A DNA stretch of 64,000 nucleotides from Synechococcus sp. CS-1328 (GTDB taxonomy: Bacteria > Cyanobacteriota > Cyanobacteriia > PCC-6307 > Cyanobiaceae), in NCBI RefSeq assembly GCF_025128095.1, contig NZ_JAHLYT010000024.1, positions 1 to 64,000 on the forward strand, given 5' to 3'. The notes beneath the pieces were generated by a model. It was not told the origin of the DNA and made no database searches. It saw only the letters and a list, made by a program, of their open reading frames with translations. Of the stretch, positions 1 to 8,008 are shown piece by piece. How positions within the stretch are numbered: position 1 is the stretch's first letter; each line of letters starts with the position of its first letter. Made by a program: the position numbers and the translations under genes.

Positions 1-67
1 CTCTCGCCGGGTGCGCTTTTTGGCCGTGGACTGCTCGTAATCACCAAAACCAAACTGCTTGGGGGCC

Positions 68-662
68 ATGAAGCCTGTCCACGCCTGCGATCACACGGCT
101 ATTCTCGCGCAGGGTGGCGGGGTTTTCCAGAGTCTCCTTAAGACTTTGCTGCAGCTGGCCACTGGTCATGATTTACCACGTTGTCTTCATGCCGTCGCCA
201 ATCTTGGAGTCGCAGACGCCCTGGACAACACGTCCCACCCGGTTGCCGCGCTTGCCGAGGCGACCGGATCAGATCCAGAGGTCCTCGATCGAGTCCTGCG
301 GATTCTCGCGAGCCATGGCATCTTCGAGTTCCAAGATGGTCGCGTCGCCCACACGCCAGAGTCTCTCCTGCTCCGAGCCGATCATCCCGGATCCATGCGT
401 TCGCTCGTGCGAATGTTCGGTTTGTCTGCATTCTGGGCGTCTATTGGTGAGCCTGATTACTCGATTCGAGCTGGTAAACCATACGCGGACAAAATGATAC
501 TCGATGGAATCTGGGGATACCTGTCTTCCGATCTCGACGTCAGCCGCATCTTTGGTGACGCCATGACTGGCAAGGCACATAGACACATTAGCGGCATTTT
601 AGAAGCATATGATTTCTCGGCCATCTCTACAATTATGGACATCGGTGGCGGGAGAGGTCATC
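68..662 (+). pseudogene. Truncated SAM-dependent O-methyltransferase (N-terminal dimerisation domain plus start of catalytic domain)
   Basis: The reading frame starts at ATG 68 (TTG 59 also possible). It encodes a winged-helix/dimerisation domain of the plant-type and acetylserotonin O-methyltransferase kind: QLATGHDLPRCLHAVANLGV, then ALAEATGSDPEVLDRVLRIL, then an EFQDGRVAHTPES segment. The coding signal reaches the SAM-binding glycine motif (MDIGGGRGH, ending near 660) and then stops: the frame continues to a stop at 790 but reads low-complexity sequence unlike a methyltransferase. The Rossmann catalytic half is missing, so no activity is expected. From about 663 the opposite strand carries the head of another gene, so the truncation looks like a recombination junction and not a single frameshift. 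Substrate unknown. The exact breakpoint is inferred from protein logic. Confidence 0.72.
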
Positions 663-823
663 CCAGGCCGCATCCCTTTGAGCGCCTGTTCGGATGTCGT
701 CCGCGCAGAGGCGAATCGTGGAACAACAGCGGCGCACGCCGCCCCGGTCAGGACCACCAAGACGGCCCGGCGGGAAACGCCAGGTTTTGACAACCGACTC
801 CGTACCGCATCAAGGTTGTCCAC
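599..823 (-). pseudogene. Head of a Tat-exported protein, truncated by fusion to the methyltransferase remnant
   Basis: Read from GTG 823 on the minus strand, the frame gives a twin-arginine type leader: VSRRAVLVVLTGAACAAVVP then RFASA, with an RR pair, a hydrophobic core and an A-x-A-like cleavage site. It then runs about 20 further residues (EQALKGMRPGMTSPATD). From roughly 660 down to the stop at 599 the frame is antisense to the methyltransferase and is probably not native. The mature domain is therefore missing and the original product cannot be named. A TATAAAT-like box lies upstream near 839-847. It may be the 5' end of a gene cut by the rearrangement, or chance, although the leader is quite typical. 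Confidence 0.4.
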
Positions 824-1092
824 GGCTCAAATGGTTTCTGATTTATATAAACCCACCATTGAACCGCGAGAAAAAGGGATCGGGAGGCATCTCTTTGGAT
901 GGTGTAACAACCGAGGATGTGGAAGCTTCCGTCACTGACGCCGTCGCCCAACACCAACAGAGAGAGTCCGACGGAGATGGTGTCGCTCAGCGGCTCCGTC
1001 CAACAGTTCATTCCAGTGGACCTGGACAGACCGTCGATCAGGCTCAATGGCATCCATAGTCAGCAAGAACGAAGCGACAGGAGAATTTTGCT

Positions 1093-1695
1093 GTGAGCAT
1101 CACCCCACACCAGAGGCGCCAATTCGTTCGTCTCGACTGGTGGCTGCGTGTACTCCTCGTCACTGTCATCACATGCGGTTGTAGCAGCAGCGTCAGCGCC
1201 AATAGCACCGACACGACAACGGTCTATCGCCTACTCCTGCTGATCAGAGATCGTCTTGAAGTTGCACCTGAGGTGGCACGTACCAAGTGGAACACCAAGG
1301 CCCCTATCGAGGATCTGCCCCGAGAAAAACTAATCATCTACAAGGTCATCAAGGGGGCAACCAACGATGGCCTTGAACCCAAGCTGGCGGAGATCTTCTT
1401 AACAGGGCAAATCGAGGCGAGCAAGATCGTCCAGAAGGAGTTGCATGCGGAGTGGGCAGCGAAGCGGCAGCCACCCTTTCCAAGCGTCGCGGATCTTGGT
1501 AGAGACATCCGACCTGTTCTCGACCGGTTGACACCGGCGATGATGCGGCAGCTGGCCCAGGCGCTTCCGATCCTCAGGCGACCCGGCGGTCGCCAGTTGC
1601 TGGACCTGCAGGTCAAGACTGTGCTCGGCCACAGCCCCTGGAGCGAGAAGGCCACTCAGGCAGCGGTTGCCCCGCTGCTGAAGCTGAGCAGGTGA
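1093..1695 (+). CDS. Secreted chorismate mutase, AroQ gamma-class type
   Basis: 200 aa from GTG 1093, with an AGGAG ribosome site about ten bases upstream. Residues 1-37 are a signal peptide (hydrophobic 18-29, likely cleavage after VSA). The mature part matches the exported AroQ-gamma chorismate mutase pattern: VYRLLLLIRDRL (44-55), VARTKWN (61-67), IEDLPRE (72-78), then QIEASKIVQKELHAEW (106-121). These hold the Arg, Lys, Asp, Glu and Gln positions characteristic of the helical chorismate mutase site. Known family reaction: chorismate to prephenate, here outside the cytoplasm. The C-terminal 70 residues form the extra helical region usual in this class. Function in a cyanobacterial periplasm is unknown. 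It sits alone beside gene remnants, which suggests acquisition. Confidence 0.72.
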   Translation: MSITPHQRRQFVRLDWWLRVLLVTVITCGCSSSVSANSTDTTTVYRLLLLIRDRLEVAPEVARTKWNTKAPIEDLPREKLIIYKVIKGATNDGLEPKLAEIFLTGQIEASKIVQKELHAEWAAKRQPPFPSVADLGRDIRPVLDRLTPAMMRQLAQALPILRRPGGRQLLDLQVKTVLGHSPWSEKATQAAVAPLLKLSR

Positions 1696-1958
1696 GCAGT
1701 CCAGACTCTGCCCACCCCAGACCTACAGCCCTGCCCATGGGGGGTCAGTGGTGGTGACAAACCCCGAGGGCCGGAAGCGTCAGTCGCTGTTCCTGAAGGG
1801 CAAGTCTGTCTTTAACGGTGAGGTGCTCACGCATGATGCATCCATCTCACTACCGCCAGCTGACGATGTCTGTCTTTCGCCTCGACTGACTGCTGCCAGA
1901 GATGACAGGCCTTAGATTTCATGTGAGAGCTCTGAGTTCGCCTGAGGAGGTCCCGCAC

Positions 1959-2420
1959 TTGAATCAGCACGGCACAGAGATTCCCTCCGACGCGAAGGCC
2001 CTTGCCCAGGAAGGAAAACTCATCGAGGCCATTAAGATCACTCGCGAGCAAACGGGAATCGGCCTCAAAGAGGCCAAGGACGCCGTTGAGGCCTATCTCG
2101 CCGATCCGCAAGCGAAATCGCGGATGAAAAGACCGAATGCGCGATACAAATCTGCAGGCATTCCCGTTCAAGCAATTCTGTTTCTGGAAGAGGGGCGCTT
2201 GATCGATGCCATTAAGCTGACCCGAGAAGCACTCCATCTTGAACTCAAGCCTGCAAAGGAGACCGTATGGAGTTATCTCAAGCAAAATCCAGACCTTCAC
2301 AGCAGGTACAAAGCAGCCTCAGCGGCCGAGCAGAAGCGTATTCTGACGAAACTGGCTACAATCGGGGTTCTTTTGGGCAGCATTGGTCTGATTCTTCTAC
2401 GCTTGATGCAAAAGCATTGA
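1959..2420 (+). CDS. Membrane-anchored protein with two ribosomal L7/L12 C-terminal-domain-like repeats
   Basis: The best start is TTG 1959, preceded eight bases upstream by a strong GAGGAGG site (1944-1950), giving 153 aa. ATG 1902 in the same frame (172 aa) has no comparable site. Two related helical units are visible: residues 13-47 (GKLIEAIKITREQTGIGLKEAKDAVEAYL core) and 72-107 (GRLIDAIKLTREALHLELKPAKETVWSYL core). Each resembles the K-x-I-x-x-(I/V)-R-x-x-T-x-L-x-L-K-E-A-K region of ribosomal protein L7/L12. A single hydrophobic segment follows near 130-150 and the protein ends RLMQKH, so both repeats probably face one side of a membrane. It lacks the L7/L12 N-terminal stalk-binding domain and is not the ribosomal protein itself. 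Function unknown. Confidence 0.7.
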   Translation: MNQHGTEIPSDAKALAQEGKLIEAIKITREQTGIGLKEAKDAVEAYLADPQAKSRMKRPNARYKSAGIPVQAILFLEEGRLIDAIKLTREALHLELKPAKETVWSYLKQNPDLHSRYKAASAAEQKRILTKLATIGVLLGSIGLILLRLMQKH

Positions 2421-2535
2421 CAAGATCACTGCCAACCCACTCGGGAGCCGTCACGACCGGCACAAGCACATGGCTTGGATGTATCCGTGTCAGAGCGGCT
2501 GGGTTCTGTGGATACACCACGATTAGCGGGCCATG

Positions 2536-2564
2536 AAAACGCCCCCGGCAGAAAGCCAGGGGCG
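2536..2564 (-). terminator. Rho-independent terminator of the hsp20 gene
   Basis: On the minus strand a ten-base-pair stem with one mismatch (2540-2549 pairing with 2555-2564, five-base loop) is followed by a short T run at 2539-2536. It lies about 50 bases beyond the hsp20 stop codon. Confidence 0.7.
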
Positions 2565-2612
2565 AACGGTTCTCATGGACGTGTGAGCACCCCGAGGGGC
2601 AGGGGTGTGGGT

Positions 2613-3092
2613 TCAGCCAGCCACCTTCACCGTGACGGTGCTGACTTTATTGGCCTTGGGAGCTGTCACGGTCAACAGCCCATCGCGATAGGTGGCTTCC
2701 AGCTGATCGCGCTCAATGGCGACAGGGAAACGGAAGCTACGACTCCAGGTGCCATAGCGAAACTCACTCAGAAGCGGAGCAGGGGTAGGTTCAGTTCCGG
2801 GATCCGTTTGACCCTCTGATCGGCTCTCACCGGACAGCACTGGAGCAGCAAGATCACGGCTGGAACGTCGCTCGGCACTGATCACCAGGGTGCGATCGGT
2901 GGCCTTCACATCAATGGCGGTCTTGTCGACCCCCGGCAGTTCGAGCACAACGGTGTAAGCCGTTTCGGTCTGATGAACCTCGGCGGCAGGAACGTGCTCG
3001 GTGGTTGGCAGCTGCTGGTTCAGTTGCTGGTTGAGTTGCTGCTCCAGACGATCGATCAGACCGTAGGGAGAGGAGGTGCGCAGGCTCAGCAT
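2613..3092 (-). CDS. Small heat-shock protein, Hsp20/alpha-crystallin family
   Basis: 159 aa from ATG 3092; in-frame codons upstream add residues unlike the family. The alpha-crystallin domain begins near residue 49 (PAAEVHQTETAYTVVLELPG), continues with TLVISAERRSS, and ends with the conserved FRFPVAIERDQLEATYRDGLLTV region and an APKANK tail. The segment FRYGTWSRSFRFP is the usual second half of the domain. An insertion rich in Ser, Gly, Pro and Glu separates the two halves. The N-terminus carries a Gln-rich QQLNQQLNQQL repeat. Role (family): ATP-independent holdase for unfolding proteins, in cyanobacteria also at thylakoid membranes. No CIRCE operator was seen upstream. Confidence 0.9.
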   Translation of the reverse strand: MLSLRTSSPYGLIDRLEQQLNQQLNQQLPTTEHVPAAEVHQTETAYTVVLELPGVDKTAIDVKATDRTLVISAERRSSRDLAAPVLSGESRSEGQTDPGTEPTPAPLLSEFRYGTWSRSFRFPVAIERDQLEATYRDGLLTVTAPKANKVSTVTVKVAG

Positions 3093-3337
3093 GAATCTGG
3101 TGGCGAAGGATGATTGGCGGGGCTTCATCGCCCTCGTGATGCCAATGTCGTCGGGATTGATCAATCCCTGGGTCGTACAAACCCCCCGGATCGATTCGGT
3201 CCTCACGACCCCGTTCGGCGAACCGACTCACATGGTCGCAAAAACCGAAACAACACCATCAGAACCCAGGTCCGCATGGACAACAATGCGGACAGTGGGA
3301 GCCTTTCAGCTCAGGTTGATGCGGCTCCCACGGGATT

Positions 3338-3607
3338 TCAGGCGCGCGGCTTGATCAGCTGCAACACCTGCGGACCGGACTGACCCGCACGACGCTCACA
3401 ATCGAGCAGCTCCAGGATGGAGCGAGCCGAGGCCGTCACATCGCCCTGCTCTGCCGCAAGGCGGGCTTCGGAGTCGAGACGGGTGATCCGCTGGTTCAGG
3501 GCCAGACGGTCATCCGCGGCGGAAGCGGCCGCCGAGGACCGCAGCGGATTGAGCACAGCCGTGGGAGTCCGCAACGATTTCACCCTGGCCTGTATGGAAG
3601 AAAGCAC
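3338..3607 (-). CDS. Small conserved-looking cyanobacterial protein of unknown function
   Basis: 89 aa from GTG 3607; a longer frame to 3694 has an implausible Cys/Trp-rich head. The sequence is helical and charged, with RITRLDSEARLAAEQGDVTA then ILELLDCERRAGQSGPQVLQLIKPRA at the C-terminus. No signal peptide, membrane segment or known domain is visible. No clear ribosome site precedes the GTG, so the start is uncertain. The strongly protein-like composition supports a real gene; function unknown. Confidence 0.6.
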   Translation of the reverse strand: MLSSIQARVKSLRTPTAVLNPLRSSAAASAADDRLALNQRITRLDSEARLAAEQGDVTASARSILELLDCERRAGQSGPQVLQLIKPRA

Positions 3608-4119
3608 GTGACTACAAGAACGGCAGAGGGGCCAGAAGCATGGACAGACCAGATTCCCCGCGATCCCGACATCCCCTGTTGGCGTCACGGACAACGATGC
3701 AGGGGAAAGGAATCGAGGCGAAAGCAGTGCTCAAGGGGAACAGAGCTCACAGAGAACAGCAGTCACGCAGAAGCAGTGCTTAGGCGGAGGCAGTGCTCAC
3801 GGAAAAGGGCCGATCAACTCCTGGCGCAAAGCGAAGGAGAGGGATTAGGGATCGATGTGACCACGAACTGATCCTTCGTGACCTGATGATAGCAATCGTG
3901 CGGCAAGCTTTGCCAGACGGTCAGCGTCAGGCAACCGATTGTCATCGCCCGGCACGTCCAAGCCAGCGGATGTTTGCACTGCCGGCCAAACCTTGCACCC
4001 ACCGGCGGGCAGCTGGCGCCAGGCAGGACAGAGCCTTGGCCATTGCGATGGCGTCAGTCAGCATCGAGGGAGCTGCCTCCTGGCCAAGCAGGTTGCCAGG
4101 AGGGAAGTGGCGGAAACGA
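3608..4119. other. Long intergenic stretch with a short direct repeat
   Basis: About 510 bases without a convincing gene. The only structure noticed is a ten-base repeat, GCAGTGCT(C/T)A, at 3724-3733, 3773-3782 and 3790-3799, within purine-rich sequence. Several open frames cross the region but look like shadows. No terminator or RNA gene was recognised. Confidence 0.5.
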
Positions 4120-4374
4120 TCAGGTTCCGGGTTCCTCGCTGTTGCCCCCCAATTCGAGGATGCGTTGCCGCAGGGCAGCGGCACGCGGCTCGTCTCCCTT
4201 GGTGAGAGCAACGGCAAGGGCAAACTCAAGCTTTTCAAGCTGATGATCACCCTCGGACGGCTGCAGCAGCCGATGGGGCGGCGCTCCAGCGGCCTGAGCG
4301 GCGCTGCCGTAGCCGGCAGCGGAGCGTTGAGAGAGGCCCTGAAGCGAGGAACCGGAAACGGAGGGAAAGGCCAT
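4120..4374 (-). CDS. Small protein of unknown function with a conserved-looking helical C-terminus
   Basis: 84 aa from ATG 4374 (MAFPSVSG); ATG 4392 in the same frame is an alternative. The first 45 residues are Ser/Ala/Gly-rich and probably disordered. The second half is a plausible folded helical segment, HQLEKLEFALAVALTKGDEP then RAAALRQRILELGG. It follows the 86-aa coiled-coil gene on the same strand with a 67-base gap, so the two may be co-transcribed. No family could be named. Confidence 0.6.
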   Translation of the reverse strand: MAFPSVSGSSLQGLSQRSAAGYGSAAQAAGAPPHRLLQPSEGDHQLEKLEFALAVALTKGDEPRAAALRQRILELGGNSEEPGT

Positions 4375-4441
4375 GGCTGGCTTTCTTTCCATTTTGTCAC
4401 CGGTTTCGGGGTTTCGGGAGCTTGCCGCAAGGTTTGTGTGC

Positions 4442-4702
4442 TCAGGCGGCCGCATCAGCGGCCATGGCGATCAAATCACCGTCGGAGACCTCAAGCAACT
4501 GACGGCAGTCCCGCAGCAGCCGCTCGACATTCTCCAGGCTGTCGAGTTCAGCCGGATCGGACTGATCGGCGCTGGACAGCTGCCGTTCGACCACCACCAG
4601 CCGCTGCTCCAGCTTCAGCAGCCGCTGCGAAAGGGTGTGAATGGTTTCCGCCAGGGACTCCGTATGGCGCGAAATGCGGAAGGACACCGATTCAGACGTC
4701 AT
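4442..4702 (-). CDS. Short coiled-coil protein of unknown function
   Basis: 86 aa from ATG 4702. Heptad-like leucines run through TESLAETIHTLSQRLLKLEQ and RLVVVERQL, then LDSLENVERLLRDCRQLLEV, so two helices joined by a polar turn (SSADQSDPAE) are expected. No signal or membrane segment. It is divergent from the AbrB-like gene at 4813 and lies upstream of another small gene on its own strand. The clean helical pattern and lack of a competing frame support a real gene. Confidence 0.7.
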   Translation of the reverse strand: MTSESVSFRISRHTESLAETIHTLSQRLLKLEQRLVVVERQLSSADQSDPAELDSLENVERLLRDCRQLLEVSDGDLIAMAADAAA

Positions 4703-4812
4703 CGAAACAGGGCAGATCGAGGCCGATCACAACACACCCGCCCGCTCCGCTCAAGCCTGACGACTGACTCCCACCCTCCAGACTGGCAAGCATTGTTCGA
4801 TCTCCTCGCCGG

Positions 4813-5328
4813 ATGGCCTCCTTCTGGCCCCTGGTTCTTTACGGGTTGGCAGGTCTGGCGGGTGGCCTGCTCGCCCTGCGTACCGGCATTCCAGCCGCCC
4901 CACTGGCCGGGGCGCTGCTCGGGGCCGGCATCGTGAGCATGAGTGGACGGCTGGAACTGGCCCAATGGCCCAGCGGCAGCCGCACGGTGCTGGAGATCGC
5001 CATCGGCACCGTGATCGGCACAGGACTCACGGCCACCGCCCTGACCGAGCTGCGTCTGCTGTGGCGGCCGGCGGTGCTGATCACCCTCACCCTGGTGCTC
5101 ACAGGCCTGGTGGTAGGTCTGTGGTGCAGCCGCCTGCTGGGCATTGATCCGGTGGTGGCCCTGCTGGGAGCGGCTCCAGGCGGGATCAGCGGCATGAGCC
5201 TGGTGGGGGCCGAGTTCGGCGTCGGTGCCGCCGTTGCGGCGCTGCACGCCGTGCGTCTGATCACCGTGCTGCTGGTGCTGCCCCTGGTGGTGAAGCTGGT
5301 AGTGCCGCTGCCAAGCCCGCCCCCGTAA
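4813..5328 (+). CDS. Half-size AbrB-family (membrane AbrB duplication) integral membrane protein
   Basis: 171 aa, almost entirely hydrophobic, with about five membrane segments. The order GLAGGLLALRTGIPAAPLAG, LEIAIGTVIGTGLTATAL, VLTGLVVGLWCSRLLGID and VVALLGAAPGGISGMSLVGA is typical of the AbrB-like membrane family. In particular, the APGG(I/M)S(G/E)M motif ends each repeat of that family. Family members usually hold two such repeats in about 350 residues; this protein has one, so a working unit would need a homodimer or a separate partner. Transport substrate is not established for the family. No partner half is visible nearby. Confidence 0.8.
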   Translation: MASFWPLVLYGLAGLAGGLLALRTGIPAAPLAGALLGAGIVSMSGRLELAQWPSGSRTVLEIAIGTVIGTGLTATALTELRLLWRPAVLITLTLVLTGLVVGLWCSRLLGIDPVVALLGAAPGGISGMSLVGAEFGVGAAVAALHAVRLITVLLVLPLVVKLVVPLPSPPP

Positions 5329-5398
5329 TGACTCCTCGACAGCGATGGCAGGGCCGATACGGTGGCGCCTGATCGCCCGTCCGTTCTGTCCCGGCACC

Positions 5399-5815
5399 AT
5401 GGATCTCCGCCTGTCCCGTGTCCTCCTGCACGGCCTGCTGCCCGTCGCCCTGCTGCTCAGCGGCGCGGGGGCCCTGCCGGCACGGGCCCAGGGGAGCAGC
5501 GATGCCGCCGGCAAAGGGGCCCAGACCTACTGCTTCATGCGCGGCGCCGGCAACAACCATCAGGTGAGCTGGGATGCGGCCTATGCCCTGATCAAACGCC
5601 AGAGCGCCAGCCTGTTCAAGACCTCACCGGAGCACGCCGCCGTGATGATCACCGAAGCGGTGGTGCAGAACCCCGGCACCTATCCCGATTGCGGCCGCTT
5701 CCTGGGAGACCTCTACGCCAAGCCCCAGGCTGAGGTCAGCAGCAGCGCCGCGACGTCGACCACCAGCCCCCGCCCCAGCACCGGCATGACCCGTGAAGAG
5801 CGTTACAGCTACTGA
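5399..5815 (+). CDS. Small exported protein, cyanobacterial DUF6554-like
   Basis: 138 aa from ATG 5399 (an upstream in-frame ATG 5345 would spoil the signal peptide). Residues 1-31 form a signal peptide ending ALPARAQ. The mature protein has TYCFMRGAGNNHQVSWDAAY then ALIKRQSASLFKTSPEHAAV and a second cysteine in YPDCGRFLGDLY, so one disulfide is possible. The tail is Ser/Thr/Pro-rich. The family name is from memory and tentative; function unknown. It overlaps the next gene by 23 bases, which suggests co-translation. Confidence 0.72.
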   Translation: MDLRLSRVLLHGLLPVALLLSGAGALPARAQGSSDAAGKGAQTYCFMRGAGNNHQVSWDAAYALIKRQSASLFKTSPEHAAVMITEAVVQNPGTYPDCGRFLGDLYAKPQAEVSSSAATSTTSPRPSTGMTREERYSY

Positions 5816-6200
5816 CCAGCCGCGCCGCCGCAGGCTTCGGCAGGCCCCAGGCCGATCTCTGCTGCCCCTGCTGTTGCTCCTGGCCGGCCTGGCCGGCTGC
5901 AGCGAAGAGCCATTGCCGGAGCGCAGCATCCGTCCAGACGACTGCCTGCGCGACGTGCAGATCAAGAAGCTGGGTGAGGCCATCCGCCGCTGCGATGCGG
6001 TGGTGGCGGCTTTCCCCAAGGATCCGGTTCCCCTGAACGAGCGCTTCCTGCTCCAGAGCCTGCGCGGCAATGGCGCCGCCGCCTGCCAGGACATCACCAA
6101 AGCCACGGCCCTGGCCAGCCGCATGGATCCCAAGACTCTCGACCCGCTGCTGCAGGAGGATCTGAAATTGCGCGCCACCAGCTGCCGCAGCGGGCCCTGA
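5793..6200 (+). CDS. Putative lipoprotein of unknown function
   Basis: 135 aa from GTG 5793, overlapping the preceding exported protein by 23 bases. A basic N-terminus (PRRRRLRQ), a leucine-rich core and the lipobox LAGC near residue 36 predict lipid attachment at that cysteine. The mature part carries three further cysteines (DDCLRDVQ, IRRCDAVV, AAACQDIT) and one more near the end (ATSCRSGP). It has a TPR-like helical feel (IRRCDAVVAAFPKDPVPLNE). No family recognised. Probably a membrane-anchored periplasmic or lumenal protein paired with its upstream neighbour. Confidence 0.75.
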   Translation: MKSVTATDQPRRRRLRQAPGRSLLPLLLLLAGLAGCSEEPLPERSIRPDDCLRDVQIKKLGEAIRRCDAVVAAFPKDPVPLNERFLLQSLRGNGAAACQDITKATALASRMDPKTLDPLLQEDLKLRATSCRSGP

Positions 6201-6228
6201 TCAGGCGCCGCCATCAACGGCGGCCGCC

Positions 6229-7959
6229 TCAGGACCAGCCATCGATCAGCTGCCGCACCATCGCCGGCAAGGCCTGGCGTTGCAGCTGACGCTGCCGGTT
6301 CTCCAGCAGCAGGGCAATGCGCTCAGCCTTGCTGTCGATCAGACCATCGACGAGCTGATCCGCCACCCCCAGCTGCAGCCAATGGCAGGTCAGCGGTGCG
6401 GTCATACCGATCCGATGGCAGCGGTCTTCCGCCTGTTCGGCATCTCCGGGGGTCCAGGGACGCTCGATCAGCACCACATGGCGGGCGCGATGCAGGGTGA
6501 AGCCCAGCCCACCGGTGCCGTAGGTGGCGATCAGCACCGGCGAGCGGCCGGCCTGAAAGGCCTCCACGCGTTCCTGCCGATGCGCCACCGGCACGCGCCC
6601 GGTGAGCAGCACCGCCCCCGCCGTTTTCCCGGGGGGGCCGTCGCCCAGAGCCCCCTCGCCCAGGGCCTCCTGCAGCTGGGCCGCCAGCAGGGTCGCCGTG
6701 GCCACGAAACCGGTGAACACCACCACCGGTTCACCCGCCGCCAGACAGGCGGTGACAAGGCGATGGGCCTGGGGCAACTTGTAGTCCGAACCGATCCGCC
6801 GCAGGGCCGTGAGCACGGCCAGGGCCTCGGCGTCGCGGCGCACGCGGCCCTGGGCGGCCCGGCGGCGGTAGTCGTCGATCACGCCTTGCAGCCGATGCTG
6901 AAAGCCGCGGCCAGCCTCGGACGTGAGCTCCACGGGCACCAGGCGGCGGTGCTTGGGCGGCAGATCCAGGCACTCCTGCTTGCGGCGGTGCAACAGCAGG
7001 GGTCGGGTCAGCCGCCGCAGCTCCTCCAGCCGGCTCGCCCCCTGGGCCTGCCAGACACGCACCCCACCCTGCTCACGCCAGTGGCCCTGGCAGAACAGCT
7101 CCTCGTAGCGGCGCTGATCCTCCGCCAGGGGATGGCCGATCGCCGCCAGCAGGGGGAACAGCTGGGCCGGCCGGCCGTTCTTCATCGGGGTGCCGGTGAG
7201 CAGCCAGATCGCCCGCAGGCGGGGATGACGGGCCAGCCGCAGAAAGGCCTTGGTTCGCCTGGCCGCCAGGGACTGGGCGTAGTGGGCCTCATCGGCCAGC
7301 AACACGGTGCCCGCCGGCGGCAGGGCAGCGGGCAGCCGGGCCCAGCTGTGTACCTCCAGATGGACCTGCAGCGCGGCCGCCTCCCGCCGCCAGTGCGCGT
7401 GCAGCCCCACCGGCGCCAGCACCACGATGCGGCAATCCGACAGGCGGGCCAGGGCGCGGGCCGCCATCAAGGCCGTCAGGGTCTTGCCGAGACCCATGGC
7501 ATCGGCCAGCACGGCGCCACGGCGGGCCAGCAGCCAGCGCACGGCGGCCCGCTGATGGGCAAACAGGCACCGCCCATCCGGCAAGGGCACGGTGGTGGCG
7601 GCAGCCTGCACCAGAACCCGATGGGGTGGCAGGGGCGGCAGGGGCTGCTGCAGCCAGGCCAGCCACTGCTCCAGTTCCGGCTCCACGGCAAAGCGGCTCC
7701 CCAGACAGGCCTGCAGCGCACCGGCCGCCTGGAGCGGAAACTCCCAGCACCGCCTCCGGCTCAGCCAGCGGCCGGCCGGCCGCACCGCCCGCAGCTGGGC
7801 CTGGGTCACGGCGTCATAGGGGCTGACCACCTCGATCAGGCCCGACTCCCCCAGCCGCATCAGACAACGCTGGTGCTGCTCGGAGCGCGAGGCCTGTAGC
7901 GGGGATGGCTCAGGCAAGCGAAGACGAATCTGTCTCTGGAACTGCCATCCACGACACAT
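6229..7959 (-). CDS. SNF2-family DNA translocase/helicase with HARP-like N-terminal domain (SMARCAL1/ZRANB3 branch)
   Basis: 576 aa from ATG 7959; the frame stays open to 8082, but that part runs into the divergent HNH gene. Residues 41-88 resemble the HARP domain (IEVVSPYDA..., then RCWEFPL), the annealing module of SMARCAL1-type enzymes. The SF2 core follows: GLGKT at 156-160, DEAH at 223-226, TGTP at 255-258, and the C-terminal lobe with LIATYGTGGLGFTLHRA and QAEDRCHRIGM (motif VI). Role (family): ATP-driven movement on double-stranded DNA, fork remodelling and strand annealing. The start lies 49 bases from the divergent HNH nuclease gene, so they probably share a control region. Confidence 0.88.
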   Translation of the reverse strand: MCRGWQFQRQIRLRLPEPSPLQASRSEQHQRCLMRLGESGLIEVVSPYDAVTQAQLRAVRPAGRWLSRRRCWEFPLQAAGALQACLGSRFAVEPELEQWLAWLQQPLPPLPPHRVLVQAAATTVPLPDGRCLFAHQRAAVRWLLARRGAVLADAMGLGKTLTALMAARALARLSDCRIVVLAPVGLHAHWRREAAALQVHLEVHSWARLPAALPPAGTVLLADEAHYAQSLAARRTKAFLRLARHPRLRAIWLLTGTPMKNGRPAQLFPLLAAIGHPLAEDQRRYEELFCQGHWREQGGVRVWQAQGASRLEELRRLTRPLLLHRRKQECLDLPPKHRRLVPVELTSEAGRGFQHRLQGVIDDYRRRAAQGRVRRDAEALAVLTALRRIGSDYKLPQAHRLVTACLAAGEPVVVFTGFVATATLLAAQLQEALGEGALGDGPPGKTAGAVLLTGRVPVAHRQERVEAFQAGRSPVLIATYGTGGLGFTLHRARHVVLIERPWTPGDAEQAEDRCHRIGMTAPLTCHWLQLGVADQLVDGLIDSKAERIALLLENRQRQLQRQALPAMVRQLIDGWS

Positions 7960-8008
7960 TGCCACGCCGGACGATGGGGTCAAACTGCCGCCCAACCGAG
8001 TCGCGCAG

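Noticed and set aside
748-1053. 101-codon minus-strand frame between the methyltransferase junction and the chorismate mutase gene.
   Set aside because: No recognisable motif and unusual Trp/Cys content; left as non-coding.
3942-4430. 162-codon minus-strand frame overlapping the 84-aa gene, extending into the gap below 4120.
   Set aside because: The last 50 codons look somewhat protein-like, but most of the frame is Pro/Arg-rich and conflicts with the better-supported 84-aa gene in another frame.
6280-7899. Long open frame (539 codons) on the plus strand opposite the SNF2 helicase.
   Set aside because: High G+C antisense shadow: Gln/Gly/His-rich, no domain, while the minus strand carries every SNF2 motif.
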